From Lachnospiraceae bacterium (GTDB lineage: Bacteria > Bacillota > Clostridia > Lachnospirales > Lachnospiraceae), in the NCBI GenBank assembly GCA_022792885.1, contig JAAWBX010000036.1:62001-126000 (forward strand): 64,000 nucleotides of DNA, read 5' to 3'. The notes beneath the pieces are model-generated. The model did not search any database, had not been told where the DNA came from, and worked only from the letters and a program-made list of their open reading frames with translations. Shown one piece after another: positions 52,843 to 60,663 of this stretch. The position numbers and the translations under genes are program-made. Positions within the stretch are counted from its first letter, which is position 1. Every line of letters starts with the position of its first letter.

Positions 52843-53369
52843 TGAAAAGAAAGAAAGGGCTTCAGAGCGTCATCTTTTTAATTTGCTGCGCTTTTCTGAT
52901 CGCCCTGGATCAATATACGAAGTATCTGGCAAGCGCTCATTTGCAGACAGGCCCTTTTGTGATTCTTGAAGGAATATTTGAATTCCATTATACAATCAAC
53001 CGGGGAGCCGCCTTTGGTATCTTTCAGAATCAGATCGTTTATTTCCTGATTGTAACGGTTCTTCTTCTTTTTCTTATCGGCTATACTCTCTGGAAGATGC
53101 CTTCCGAAAAAAAATACCGGCCGATGCGTGGAATCCTGATTATTTTGACTGCCGGCGCTCTCGGAAATATGATCGACCGGCTTTTTCTGGGTTATGTGAT
53201 TGATTTCTTATATTTTAAGCTGATCAATTTTCCCATTTTTAATGTGGCGGATTGTTATGTTTGCATCGCCGCCTTCTTGTTTTTCTTTGCCATGATGTTT
53301 TATTATAAAGACGGGGACTTTGCTTTCCTGATTCCCGCCCGACGGAGCAGAAAAGATGATTGTAAATGA
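52839..53369 (+). CDS. lspA: Lipoprotein signal peptidase
   Basis: Signal peptidase II, 176 residues, with four membrane helices. It cleaves the signal from prolipoproteins before the lipidated Cys. Catalytic Asp residues are in Asn-Met-Ile-Asp-Arg and Phe-Asn-Val-Ala-Asp. The N-terminal Asp-Gln-Tyr-Thr-Lys and Asn-Arg-Gly-Ala-Ala-Phe-Gly motifs are also typical. ATG 52839 follows AGGAGG and overlaps the aroB stop; a second ATG is at 52842. rluD starts inside its 3' end. Confidence 0.95.
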   Translation: MMKRKKGLQSVIFLICCAFLIALDQYTKYLASAHLQTGPFVILEGIFEFHYTINRGAAFGIFQNQIVYFLIVTVLLLFLIGYTLWKMPSEKKYRPMRGILIILTAGALGNMIDRLFLGYVIDFLYFKLINFPIFNVADCYVCIAAFLFFFAMMFYYKDGDFAFLIPARRSRKDDCK

Positions 53370-54258
53370 AACCGACGGCGGAATCCGCGTCGATAAGTAT
53401 TTGGCCGGGCAACAACCGGAAATGTCACGTTCTTTTATTCAAAAATTGATTGAAGAGAATCGGGTAACGATAAACGGAATTCCGGTCAAAAGCCGCTACA
53501 AAGTGAGCGCCGGCGAGGAGATTATCTGTGAAATCCCAAAGCTTCGGGAACCGGAGATTTTGCCGGAGAACATTCCCCTTACCATTTTATATGAAGATGA
53601 GGAACTTCTGGTGGTGAATAAACCGAAAGGTATGGTCGTCCATCCGGGACACGGTCACGATTCCGGCACGCTGGTAAATGCACTATTGTATCATTGCCGG
53701 GAATCTCTGTCCGGGATTAACGGCGTTTTACGGCCCGGTATCGTCCATCGAATCGACCGGGATACCTCCGGCGTCCTGGTTGTCTGCAAGAGCGACCGGG
53801 CTCATTCCGGAATCGCGGAACAATTAAAAGTGCACAGTATCACCCGCGTCTATCACGCAATTGCTCACGGCGTAATTTCCGAGGAAGACCGAACGATCCG
53901 TGCGCCTATCGGCCGGGATCCCAAAGATCGTCTGAAAATGGCGGTTAACGAAAAAAACGGAAAAGACGCGGTTACTCATATTCATGTCTTGGAGCGTCTT
54001 CCCAAATTCACCTATGTGACATGTTCTCTGGAGACCGGACGCACCCATCAGATTCGGGTTCACATGGCTTCGATTCGGCATCCGTTGCTGGGAGATCCTC
54101 TGTATGGCCCGAAAAAATCGCCGATTTCCCTTCACGGGCAGGCCCTGCACGCCAAAACCCTTGGATTCGTTCACCCGACCACCGGAAAGTATATGGAATT
54201 TGAAGCCGAGCTGCCGGAAGAGTTTTTGTACGCTTTAAAAAAATGCCGGGCCATCTGA
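53356..54258 (+). CDS. rluD: 23S rRNA pseudouridine synthase, RluA/RluD family
   Basis: A 300-residue pseudouridine synthase. An N-terminal S4 RNA-binding domain (about 10-75; Arg-Val-Asp-Lys-Tyr-Leu) is followed by the catalytic domain with His-Arg-Ile-Asp-Arg-Asp-Thr-Ser-Gly, where Asp is the nucleophile. RluD-like specificity is inferred from the S4 domain and the pairing with lspA, which is conserved (lspA-rluD). It overlaps lspA by 14 bases. Confidence 0.88.
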   Translation: MIVNETDGGIRVDKYLAGQQPEMSRSFIQKLIEENRVTINGIPVKSRYKVSAGEEIICEIPKLREPEILPENIPLTILYEDEELLVVNKPKGMVVHPGHGHDSGTLVNALLYHCRESLSGINGVLRPGIVHRIDRDTSGVLVVCKSDRAHSGIAEQLKVHSITRVYHAIAHGVISEEDRTIRAPIGRDPKDRLKMAVNEKNGKDAVTHIHVLERLPKFTYVTCSLETGRTHQIRVHMASIRHPLLGDPLYGPKKSPISLHGQALHAKTLGFVHPTTGKYMEFEAELPEEFLYALKKCRAI

Positions 54259-54265
54259 AAAAACT

Positions 54266-54293
54266 TTGCATATGCTTTCGAATATGATATAAT
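54266..54293 (+). promoter_or_regulatory. Promoter for the cytidylate-kinase-like gene
   Basis: TTGCAT at 54266-54271 and TATAAT at 54288-54293 are 16 bases apart. Confidence 0.7.
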
Positions 54294-54355
54294 ATTGACA
54301 TGAGAAACGGATGATCGGCAATTTCGTTGACTATCTTAGGAAGAGGTGACAAAAT

Positions 54356-54997
54356 ATGAGTGACAATCTTATTATCACAATTGGTCGGGAATGCGGCAGT
54401 GGCGGTCGAATGATCGGTATGAAGTTGGCGGAGCGTCTCGGAATAAAAGCATATGACAAAGAACTGCTTTTGCTGGCGGCGAGAGAGAGCGGTTTGTCCA
54501 AAGAGATTTTGGAACATCATGATGAAAAACCCACGAACAGTTTTCTGTATTCGCTGGTAACAGATAATTTTTCTTCCGGCTATGCCGCGGCAGGTTATTT
54601 CGATATGCCCCTGAATCAGAAGGCGTTTCTGGCTCAGTTTGATACGATTAAAAAACTGGCCGATCAGGAATCCTGCGTGATGATCGGACGCTGCGCGGAT
54701 TATGCACTGGCGGACTATCCGAACGTAGTGCGTGTTTTTGTCAGCGGAAACACGGAAGACCGGCTTAAGCTGACAAAGGAAGCTTTTGAGGTGTCGGACG
54801 GAAAAGTAAAGGATTTCATGTGTAAGACCGATAAGAAGCGGGCTTCTTACTATAATTATTACACCAATCAGAAGTGGGGGAGTGCAGCCAGTTATGATTT
54901 GTGTATCAACAGTTCGGCTGTGGGTTATGACGGCGCCGTTGATACGATTCTGAATTTTATCGAATGTAAGAAAAGGTATATGAGTACAAAGAAGTAG
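54356..54997 (+). CDS. Cytidylate kinase-like family protein
   Basis: A 213-residue P-loop kinase-like protein. The N-terminal strand-loop Ile-Ile-Thr-Ile-Gly-Arg-Glu-Cys-Gly-Ser-Gly-Gly-Arg resembles that family, in which the Walker Lys is replaced. Later come Met-Ile-Gly-Arg-Cys-Ala-Asp-Tyr-Ala-Leu and the lid-like Asp-Lys-Lys-Arg-Ala-Ser-Tyr-Tyr. It is distinct from Cmk, and its substrate is unknown. AAGAGGTGA precedes ATG 54356. It ends at a bidirectional terminator facing glmS. Confidence 0.85.
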   Translation: MSDNLIITIGRECGSGGRMIGMKLAERLGIKAYDKELLLLAARESGLSKEILEHHDEKPTNSFLYSLVTDNFSSGYAAAGYFDMPLNQKAFLAQFDTIKKLADQESCVMIGRCADYALADYPNVVRVFVSGNTEDRLKLTKEAFEVSDGKVKDFMCKTDKKRASYYNYYTNQKWGSAASYDLCINSSAVGYDGAVDTILNFIECKKRYMSTKK

Positions 54998-55033
54998 ACA
55001 TAAAAAAATTATGTAACTTATCTGCGGTATAAT

Positions 55034-55076
55034 AAAACGCTGTCCGTCTTTTTAAAAAGACCGGACAGCGTTTTTT
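55034..55076. terminator. Bidirectional terminator between the kinase-like gene and glmS
   Basis: AAAACGCTGTCCG at 55034-55046 pairs with CGGACAGCGTTTT at 55062-55074, with an inner AT hairpin and T6 on the plus strand (A-rich on the other side gives T on minus). Confidence 0.88.
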
Positions 55077-55092
55077 GATGCCGCACGATGAT

Positions 55093-56931
55093 TTATTCTA
55101 CCGTCACGGATTTGGCCAGATTTCTCGGCTTATCGACATTCAGCCCCTTACCGTCCGAAGTATAGTAAGCGATCAGCTGCAAAATCACAGCTACCGGAAA
55201 AACCGTAAATCGATCCGACAATTCCGGAAGTTCGATATGGATATCGTATACTTCCGAAGAAACATCCGCGCCGGGCTTCGTGATGAGAATCACATAGGCG
55301 TCGCGCGCTTTTACTTCCCGGATATTGGAAATCGTCTTGGCAAATATGTGTTCCTGGGTAGCGATCGCAACGACAGGAGTATTCTTCTCGATCAGAGCGA
55401 TCGTCCCATGCTTCAATTCTCCGGCGGCGTATGCCTCCGCATGGATGTAGGAGATTTCTTTTAGTTTTAAGGCCCCTTCCAGAGAAAAGGCATAGTCCAG
55501 TCCTCGTCCGATAAAAAAGGCGTTTCTGGCCGAAACCATGCGTTCCGAGACATGTTTACAGGGCGTCAGGTCTCCAAGCACCTGACGAATAGCCGGAATC
55601 GTCTTTAAGAGTTCCTCAATAAAGGACTGGGCTTCCTCCTCCGTCATACAATTCCTTACCAAAGCCATCCGGCAAACCAGAAGATAGAGAACCGCAAGTT
55701 GCACCGAATAAGCTTTTGTGCTGGCTACCGCGATTTCGGGCCCCGCGTGGGTATAAAGAACATAATCGCTCTCCCTGGCGATTGTAGAACCTTTCACGTT
55801 AACAATGGACAAAATACGGGAACCATGCTCCTTCGCCAATCTGAGCGCCGCCAGCGTATCGATGGTTTCCCCGGATTGCGAGATAATGATCGTGAGCGTC
55901 CTCTCGTCTAAAAGCGGCTGTTCATAGCGAAACTCCGAGGCAATATTTACGGATACCGGGATTTTAAGCATCGGCTCCAACAGGCTTTTTCCTACCATAC
56001 CCGCGTACATAGCCGTACCGCAGGCGACAATATCAATTTTTTCGCAATCCGTAAACAAAGTATCAGGAATATTCTCTTCCGAAAAATCCGGAAGTCCGCC
56101 GTTTAGACGGGGTTTTATGGTTCGCTCCAGAGCCTCCGGTTGTTCGTTGATCTCTTTGATCATGAAATGCGGATAACCGCCTTTCTGCGCCGCTTCGGTA
56201 TCCCAGTTTACCTCTAACATCTGCGGCTCAACTTCATGGCCTTCCAGATCCAGAAGCCGGGCTCTTTCTTCCTCCAGTACCACAACATGGTTTTCCGGTA
56301 CCACAAAGTATTCCCGGGTATAGGAGATCAGCGCAGTCAGATCCGAAGCGATAAAGGTACCGACCGAAGAGGCCGCCGCCACAAGAGGGCTCACGTTACG
56401 GATGGCGAAAACCTTTCCGGGAATGTCTTCAAACAGCACGCAAAATGCATAAGAACCTTTGATTGTGCGAACCGCCTCACAAAGAGCCCGGTAAGGGTTG
56501 CCCGCAGGGCCTTTTTCGCTGTGCGTATAAAAATGATTGATCAGCCAAGCCGCTACCTCCGTATCCGTTTCGGATACCAGTTCTTCCCGGAAATGAAAAC
56601 GTTCGACAATCTCGTGATAATTCTCAATGATTCCGTTATGAATCAAGGTTACTTTCCCGGCTGTATGAGGGTGCGCGTTCGTATCGGTCACTCCTCCGTG
56701 CGTAGCCCAGCGCGTATGTCCGATCCCGCAGTGAGAACGGACTTTGGCTTCCCGGCTGGTTTCTTTTAAAACCGCTACGGGGCCCGCCTCTTTCATCAGG
56801 AGCAGATGGTGATCTTCCGTCTGAAGTGCCATGCCGGCGCTGTCATATCCCCGATATTCCAACTGTTCCAGTCCCTGAATAACGACTTTCTTGGCGTCTA
56901 AAGGCCCCGTATATCCAATAATACCGCACAT
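55093..56931 (-). CDS. glmS: Glutamine--fructose-6-phosphate aminotransferase (isomerizing)
   Basis: GlmS, 612 residues, makes glucosamine-6-phosphate, the first committed precursor of peptidoglycan amino sugars. The N-terminal nucleophile Cys2 (Met-Cys-Gly-Ile-Ile-Gly-Tyr) starts the glutaminase domain, followed by two SIS isomerase domains (for example Ile-Ile-Ser-Gln-Ser-Gly-Glu-Thr). The C-terminus is the canonical Lys-Pro-Arg-Asn-Leu-Ala-Lys-Ser-Val-Thr-Val-Glu. The promoter lies about 35 bases upstream, so the glmS ribozyme of many Firmicutes is absent. Confidence 0.97.
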   Translation of the reverse strand: MCGIIGYTGPLDAKKVVIQGLEQLEYRGYDSAGMALQTEDHHLLLMKEAGPVAVLKETSREAKVRSHCGIGHTRWATHGGVTDTNAHPHTAGKVTLIHNGIIENYHEIVERFHFREELVSETDTEVAAWLINHFYTHSEKGPAGNPYRALCEAVRTIKGSYAFCVLFEDIPGKVFAIRNVSPLVAAASSVGTFIASDLTALISYTREYFVVPENHVVVLEEERARLLDLEGHEVEPQMLEVNWDTEAAQKGGYPHFMIKEINEQPEALERTIKPRLNGGLPDFSEENIPDTLFTDCEKIDIVACGTAMYAGMVGKSLLEPMLKIPVSVNIASEFRYEQPLLDERTLTIIISQSGETIDTLAALRLAKEHGSRILSIVNVKGSTIARESDYVLYTHAGPEIAVASTKAYSVQLAVLYLLVCRMALVRNCMTEEEAQSFIEELLKTIPAIRQVLGDLTPCKHVSERMVSARNAFFIGRGLDYAFSLEGALKLKEISYIHAEAYAAGELKHGTIALIEKNTPVVAIATQEHIFAKTISNIREVKARDAYVILITKPGADVSSEVYDIHIELPELSDRFTVFPVAVILQLIAYYTSDGKGLNVDKPRNLAKSVTVE

Positions 56932-56967
56932 AAATTTTCTCCCGTCTATTTCATTCTCAATATTATA

Positions 56968-56996
56968 AATATAGCATGAAAATACGGAAAGGTCAA
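56968..56996 (-). promoter_or_regulatory. glmS: Promoter of glmS
   Basis: On the minus strand TTGACC (56991-56996) and TATATT (56968-56973) are 17 bases apart, with a TGC extended -10. The leader is about 30 bases. Confidence 0.75.
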
Positions 56997-57026
56997 ATTA
57001 GCTCCGCATTAAATTTCAGAAAGTCA

Positions 57027-57051
57027 TGCGAGATAACAATATTCGCAAAAC
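57027..57051 (+). repeat. Direct repeat A in the glmS-ttcA intergenic region
   Basis: A 25-base unit with TGCGA/TCGCA arms, matching repeat B (57084-57108) at 21 of 25 positions, 57 bases apart. Confidence 0.65.
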
Positions 57052-57083
57052 GTCGAGAGGAGCCTGACCCGGGAGATAAGATT

Positions 57084-57108
57084 TGCGAGTTATTACTATT
57101 CGCAAAAC
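57084..57108 (+). repeat. Direct repeat B in the glmS-ttcA intergenic region
   Basis: Partner of repeat A. Its right part CTATTCGCAAAA recurs at 60692-60703. Upstream, AGGAGCCTGA at 57058-57067 also recurs at 60665-60674. Confidence 0.65.
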
Positions 57109-57129
57109 TCAAGTTTAACGAATAGTAAT
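57092..57129. promoter_or_regulatory. 38-base dyad overlapping the ttcA promoter -35, possible operator
   Basis: ATTACTATTCG (57092-57102) and CGAATAGTAAT (57119-57129) are exact reverse complements, with a nested AAACT/AGTTT pair between them. The right arm ends in the first base of TTGACA. Confidence 0.55.
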
Positions 57130-57157
57130 TGACATGCATAATCGGAAATGCTATAAT
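57129..57157 (+). promoter_or_regulatory. Consensus promoter for ttcA-like and recombinase genes
   Basis: TTGACA (57129-57134) and TATAAT (57152-57157) are perfect hexamers 17 bases apart with a TGC extended -10. Confidence 0.85.
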
Positions 57158-57209
57158 AAAACGGATCCTGATATTTTACGGTCAAGCAGATAAAGAAAGG
57201 AAAATCTTC

Positions 57210-57947
57210 ATGACACTGCAAAAACTTCTCAGTTATACCCGCAAGGCGGTGGACGAATACCGTCTGATCGAGGACGGCGACAGGATTGCCGTCGGAATCA
57301 GCGGGGGCAAGGACAGTCTGGCTCTTCTATATGCACTGCATGGTTTACAACGTTTTTATCCGAAACGCTTTGAGCTGATTGCCGTTACGGTTCATCTCGG
57401 ATTAGATCGGATGGATTTTTCTCCGGTACAGGCACTCTGTGAAAAGCTTCAAATTCCTTATCATATCATTCCTTCTCAGATTTATTCGATCATTTTTGAG
57501 GAACGCAGGGAGGACAATCCCTGCTCTCTGTGCGCTAAAATGCGCAAAGGCGCTTTGAATCAAGCGGTTAAATCGCTGGGATGCAATAAAGTTGCTTATG
57601 CCCATCATAAGGATGACGTCGTGGAAACCATGCTTCTGTCTCTGATTTTTGAAGGGCGCTTTTATTCCTTCTCTCCCAAAACATATCTGGACCGAATGGA
57701 TTTAACGGTGATCCGGCCTCTTATGTTCGCGCCGGAAGCGGATATTATCGGATTCAAGAACTCCTGTCAACTTCCGATTGTAAAGAATCTCTGCCCGGCG
57801 GACGGCTACACCAAACGGCAATATGCGAAGGAACTGTTAGGAAGATTAAACCGGGAACATCCCGGTGCCAAAGAACGCATGTTTACTGCGATCTGCGACG
57901 GCAATATAAAGGGCTGGCCGGAGCGTTTCCCACACAACAGGAGGTAA
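57210..57947 (+). CDS. TtcA-family tRNA 2-thiocytidine synthase-like PP-loop protein
   Basis: A 245-residue adenylating enzyme of the TtcA/TilS superfamily. The PP-loop is Ser-Gly-Gly-Lys-Asp-Ser (near 37-42) and a Cys-x2-Cys is present in Pro-Cys-Ser-Leu-Cys-Ala-Lys. A later Cys lies in Asn-Leu-Cys-Pro-Ala-Asp-Gly. These are the cluster-binding residues of TtcA. Thiolation of C32 in tRNA is the family role, but Firmicute members are little studied. AAAGGA precedes ATG 57210. The recombinase gene starts four bases after its stop. Confidence 0.85.
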   Translation: MTLQKLLSYTRKAVDEYRLIEDGDRIAVGISGGKDSLALLYALHGLQRFYPKRFELIAVTVHLGLDRMDFSPVQALCEKLQIPYHIIPSQIYSIIFEERREDNPCSLCAKMRKGALNQAVKSLGCNKVAYAHHKDDVVETMLLSLIFEGRFYSFSPKTYLDRMDLTVIRPLMFAPEADIIGFKNSCQLPIVKNLCPADGYTKRQYAKELLGRLNREHPGAKERMFTAICDGNIKGWPERFPHNRR

Positions 57948-57951
57948 TATT

Positions 57952-59010
57952 GTGCAGAGGCCTTATTTTGAGCAGGTTGACATTCAGAATACGAAAAAGC
58001 TGAGAGCTCTGCTTGCGGATCTTCCGCCTTTTGTTCCGGCTTTTTTTCGAGGTATTGAACCTCTGACTTCTTCCCGGACGCGCATCGCTTATGCATATGA
58101 TTTGCGGGTATTTTTTGATTTCCTTATCAACGAACTGCCGACTTTCCGGGAACGCTCCATACAGGCGTTTACAGTCGCGGATCTGGATCGAATCACCGTT
58201 ACGAATTTAGAAGAATATATGGAATATCTGAAATATTACGTTCAGCCGGACAGCGAGGAACTCCGGGACCGGACCAACAAAGAGCTTGGTATTAAGAGAA
58301 AAATTGCCAGTCTCAAAACATTTTACAATTATTACTTTCAAAAAGAATTTATTAAAACAAATCCGGCGGCTCTGATAAAACTACCGAAAACCCATGAAAA
58401 AGCCATTACCCGGCTGGACGTGGACGAAGTGGCAAAACTTCTGGATATTGTAGAGGACGGGGGCAATTTGACCGCTTCTCAGAAACGATATCACGATAAG
58501 ACAAAGCTTCGGGATCTGGCTCTTCTTACTTTGATGCTGGGAACCGGAATCCGGGTTTCGGAATGTGTGGGTCTGGATCTCTCCGATCTGGATTTTCGCA
58601 ACGGCGGGATTCGCATTCATCGAAAAGGCGGCAAAGAGGTCGTCGTTTATTTCGGCGACGAGGTGGAGGAAGCTCTGTTGGCATATCTGGAAGAAAGAAA
58701 ACAGATTATTCCGGAAAGCGGCCATGAACAGGCATTGTTTCTGTCTCTTCAAAAGAAAAGAATCGGCGTGCGAAGCGTTGAAAATCTGGTCAAAAAATAT
58801 TCCCGCCAGGTAACGACGCTGAAGAACATCACCCCGCACAAACTCCGAAGTACCTATGGCACGAATCTTTATCGGGAAACGGACGACATCTATCTGGTGG
58901 CCGACGTGTTGGGACATTCCGATGTAAATACAACAAAAAAACACTATGCTGCACTGGAAGACGAACGACGGCGCAGCGCCCGGAACAAAGTCCGTTTAAG
59001 ACGGGATTGA
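57952..59010 (+). CDS. Tyrosine recombinase, XerS-like
   Basis: A 352-residue site-specific recombinase. The N-terminal SAM-like DNA-binding domain covers about 40-165. The catalytic residues are Arg in Gly-Thr-Gly-Ile-Arg-Val-Ser-Glu, Lys in Arg-Lys-Gly-Gly-Lys, His and Arg in Pro-His-Lys-Leu-Arg-Ser-Thr, His in Leu-Gly-His-Ser and Tyr in Lys-Lys-His-Tyr-Ala. It is about 50 residues longer than XerC/XerD and close to streptococcal XerS in length and layout. That favours a chromosome-dimer resolution enzyme over a phage integrase, and no phage genes surround it. The start is GTG 57952 after AGGAGG. Confidence 0.85.
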   Translation: MQRPYFEQVDIQNTKKLRALLADLPPFVPAFFRGIEPLTSSRTRIAYAYDLRVFFDFLINELPTFRERSIQAFTVADLDRITVTNLEEYMEYLKYYVQPDSEELRDRTNKELGIKRKIASLKTFYNYYFQKEFIKTNPAALIKLPKTHEKAITRLDVDEVAKLLDIVEDGGNLTASQKRYHDKTKLRDLALLTLMLGTGIRVSECVGLDLSDLDFRNGGIRIHRKGGKEVVVYFGDEVEEALLAYLEERKQIIPESGHEQALFLSLQKKRIGVRSVENLVKKYSRQVTTLKNITPHKLRSTYGTNLYRETDDIYLVADVLGHSDVNTTKKHYAALEDERRRSARNKVRLRRD

Positions 59011-59044
59011 CGCCGAGTGAATCAGATAATAAAAAACCGGTTGA

Positions 59045-59434
59045 TTATCCCTCCGCAGTTCTTCGCTTTTTGATTTCAGCTTCCTCCTCTTTTAAATGAT
59101 AAAATAAAAAGGAAGAGGTCCAGTCGCGATTCGTCTCCGTCAAAACCGCCCGGTACACCGGCTCTTTCGTTACCATTTTTGAAACGGCCAGAAGATATTG
59201 AAACAGCGTATTGGCCGTGACATTCGCAATCAGAACCATACGTCCGTCAAAATCCTCGGTAGCCTGATACAGAAATGTCGGTACGGCTTCCTCGGAAAGC
59301 AGGCTGTATATCGGTATGCCGAATTCTTTTTTATCTACAAATTTCTTTCTCACAACGGAAACCGGTTTCAATGCCAGCTCCCACTCCTTCTGTTCTTCTT
59401 CTGTAAAATTGTATAAAAGTAAAAGTGGCTCCAT
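59045..59434 (-). CDS. DUF3783 protein
   Basis: A 129-residue protein beginning with Leu-Leu-Leu-Tyr-Asn-Phe-Thr-Glu-Glu-Glu, typical of DUF3783. It has no membrane segment and ends in a Lys/Arg/Glu-rich tail. Function unknown. The frame is open to 59503, but ATG 59434 has AAAGGAGAAG. It is downstream of the yneA-like gene by 86 bases on the same strand, so it may also be under SOS control. Confidence 0.75.
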   Translation of the reverse strand: MEPLLLLYNFTEEEQKEWELALKPVSVVRKKFVDKKEFGIPIYSLLSEEAVPTFLYQATEDFDGRMVLIANVTANTLFQYLLAVSKMVTKEPVYRAVLTETNRDWTSSFLFYHLKEEEAEIKKRRTAEG

Positions 59435-59520
59435 AAAACTTCTCCTTTCTGAACCCCGAAGCGGGATTTGCTTTATTGTAAATCTCTTTTTTCTAAAATT
59501 CAAGGCCCGTTTGAAAGGAC

Positions 59521-59838
59521 TTACTTTACCTCCCGGGAATAATAAAAAACGGTAAGATAACGCCCCGCATGAATCCGGTCATCCGTCAGATGATTCATCT
59601 TCTTGACCTCCTGTATATAAGAAGGGACCGACTGGCAGGCTTCATTCCCGTATTCACGGGCCAGTCCCCACAGGGTATCCCCTTCCTCGATCCGAATCGA
59701 GGTATAATATTTGTAATAAACCTCTCCTCTCTCCTCTTCGGCTTTTACGGAAAAACTGAGGAACGTAAACAGATAGATTCCGAGAAATAACAAAAGAAAA
59801 AGAAATCTTTTTCCGTATTTTTTTCTCATGCGTTCCAT
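59521..59838 (-). CDS. yneA: YneA-like SOS cell-division inhibitor (membrane helix plus LysM)
   Basis: A 105-residue protein with a membrane helix (about 11-30) and an external LysM domain (about 46-100; Gly-Asp-Thr-Leu-Trp-Gly-Leu-Ala). It is divergent from lexA and its promoter overlaps a LexA-type box. B. subtilis YneA has the same size, architecture and position and delays septation during DNA damage. ATG 59838 follows GGAGGAGGGAGG; the longer frame from 59898 would include the operator DNA. Confidence 0.85.
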   Translation of the reverse strand: MERMRKKYGKRFLFLLLFLGIYLFTFLSFSVKAEEERGEVYYKYYTSIRIEEGDTLWGLAREYGNEACQSVPSYIQEVKKMNHLTDDRIHAGRYLTVFYYSREVK

Positions 59839-59877
59839 TGCCGTTCCTCCCTCCTCCTTCGGATCATACATATGTTC

Positions 59878-59890
59878 CGAACTTTTGTTC
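59878..59890. promoter_or_regulatory. LexA box 3, in the yneA leader
   Basis: CGAACTTTTGTTC has perfect GAAC/GTTC half-sites with a four-base spacer, near the expected start of yneA transcription. Confidence 0.5.
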
Positions 59891-59896
59891 TTTTTC

Positions 59897-59925
59897 ATCT
59901 TACATCAAGAACACTTGTTTGTCAA
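59897..59925 (-). promoter_or_regulatory. yneA: Promoter of the yneA-like gene
   Basis: On the minus strand TTGACA (59920-59925) and TAAGAT (59897-59902) are 17 bases apart. LexA box 1 occupies the spacer and touches the -35. Confidence 0.65.
59908..59921. promoter_or_regulatory. LexA (SOS) box 1
   Basis: AGAACACTTGTTTG fits the Gram-positive SOS box (CGAACRNRYGTTYG) in both half-sites with two deviations. It lies between the -35 and -10 of the yneA promoter. Confidence 0.7.
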
Positions 59926-59958
59926 TCTCTTTCTGCGAATAAATGTTCGAAATTTTAC

Positions 59959-59987
59959 TTGATTTTTATTCGAACATATGTTAGCAT
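59959..59987 (+). promoter_or_regulatory. lexA: Promoter of lexA
   Basis: TTGATT (59959-59964) and TAGCAT (59982-59987) are 17 bases apart; the second LexA box sits in the spacer. Confidence 0.5.
59971..59984. promoter_or_regulatory. lexA: LexA (SOS) box 2
   Basis: CGAACATATGTTAG matches the Gram-positive SOS box except one base and overlaps the lexA promoter, as expected for autoregulation. A GTTCGAA/TTCGAAC dyad (59945-59951, 59969-59975) spans the same region. Confidence 0.75.
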
Positions 59988-60018
59988 AAAGAAAATACAA
60001 GATTTCAGGAGGCTATTT

Positions 60019-60639
60019 ATGGCACGTGGAAAAATATCGACAAAACAACTTGAGATATTGAAATACATAAAGGATTGTATTTTAGCGAAAGGCTACCCGC
60101 CGGCTGTCCGTGAGATCTGTGAAGCCGTACATTTAAAATCCACTTCCTCCGTCCATTCCCACCTGGAAACACTGGAGAAAAACGGATATATCCGGCGCGA
60201 CCCTACAAAGCCCCGTGCAATCGAAATTCTGGACGATGAATTTTCCGTTTCGCGCCGGGAGATGACAAACATTCCTATTATCGGTACGGTGGCGGCCGGC
60301 TGCCCGATTTTGGCCGAGGAGAATATTGAAGGTTATTTTCCGGTTCCCGTCGACATGCTGCCGAATAAACAGACTTTCATGCTGAAAGTAAAGGGCGAAA
60401 GCATGATTGAAATGGGAATTTTAAGCGGAGACTTTATTATTTGTGAAGAGACAAACGTTGCCGCCAACGGAGATGTGGTGGTCGCCTTAGTGGAGGATTC
60501 TGCCACCGTGAAGCGTTTTTATAAGGAAAACGGTCATTATCGCCTTCAACCGGAGAATCGAACCATGGAACCGATTATTGTGGATGAAGTTCGAGTTCTG
60601 GGACGTGTGATCGCACTTTACCGTGCTTTTATTGATTAA
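60019..60639 (+). CDS. lexA: SOS repressor LexA
   Basis: LexA, 206 residues, represses DNA-damage genes and cleaves itself when RecA is activated. The N-terminal winged helix covers 1-70 (Tyr-Pro-Pro-Ala-Val-Arg-Glu-Ile). The cleavage bond is Ala-Gly in Val-Ala-Ala-Gly-Cys-Pro-Ile. The catalytic Ser is in Gly-Glu-Ser-Met-Ile and Lys in Ala-Thr-Val-Lys-Arg. ATG 60019 has AGGAGG upstream; the open frame before it covers the operators. Confidence 0.97.
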   Translation: MARGKISTKQLEILKYIKDCILAKGYPPAVREICEAVHLKSTSSVHSHLETLEKNGYIRRDPTKPRAIEILDDEFSVSRREMTNIPIIGTVAAGCPILAEENIEGYFPVPVDMLPNKQTFMLKVKGESMIEMGILSGDFIICEETNVAANGDVVVALVEDSATVKRFYKENGHYRLQPENRTMEPIIVDEVRVLGRVIALYRAFID

Positions 60640-60663
60640 CCCGGATCATTACCGGAACGAAAA

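Noticed and set aside
57027..57129. A dif site for the XerS-like recombinase
   Set aside because: The dyads have 16-base or 11-base spacers rather than the 5-8 bases of Xer sites, so I list them as repeats or a possible operator.
57952..59010. A phage or integrative element marked by the tyrosine recombinase
   Set aside because: No phage, conjugation or cargo genes are near, the flanking genes are core, and there is no tRNA or att duplication.
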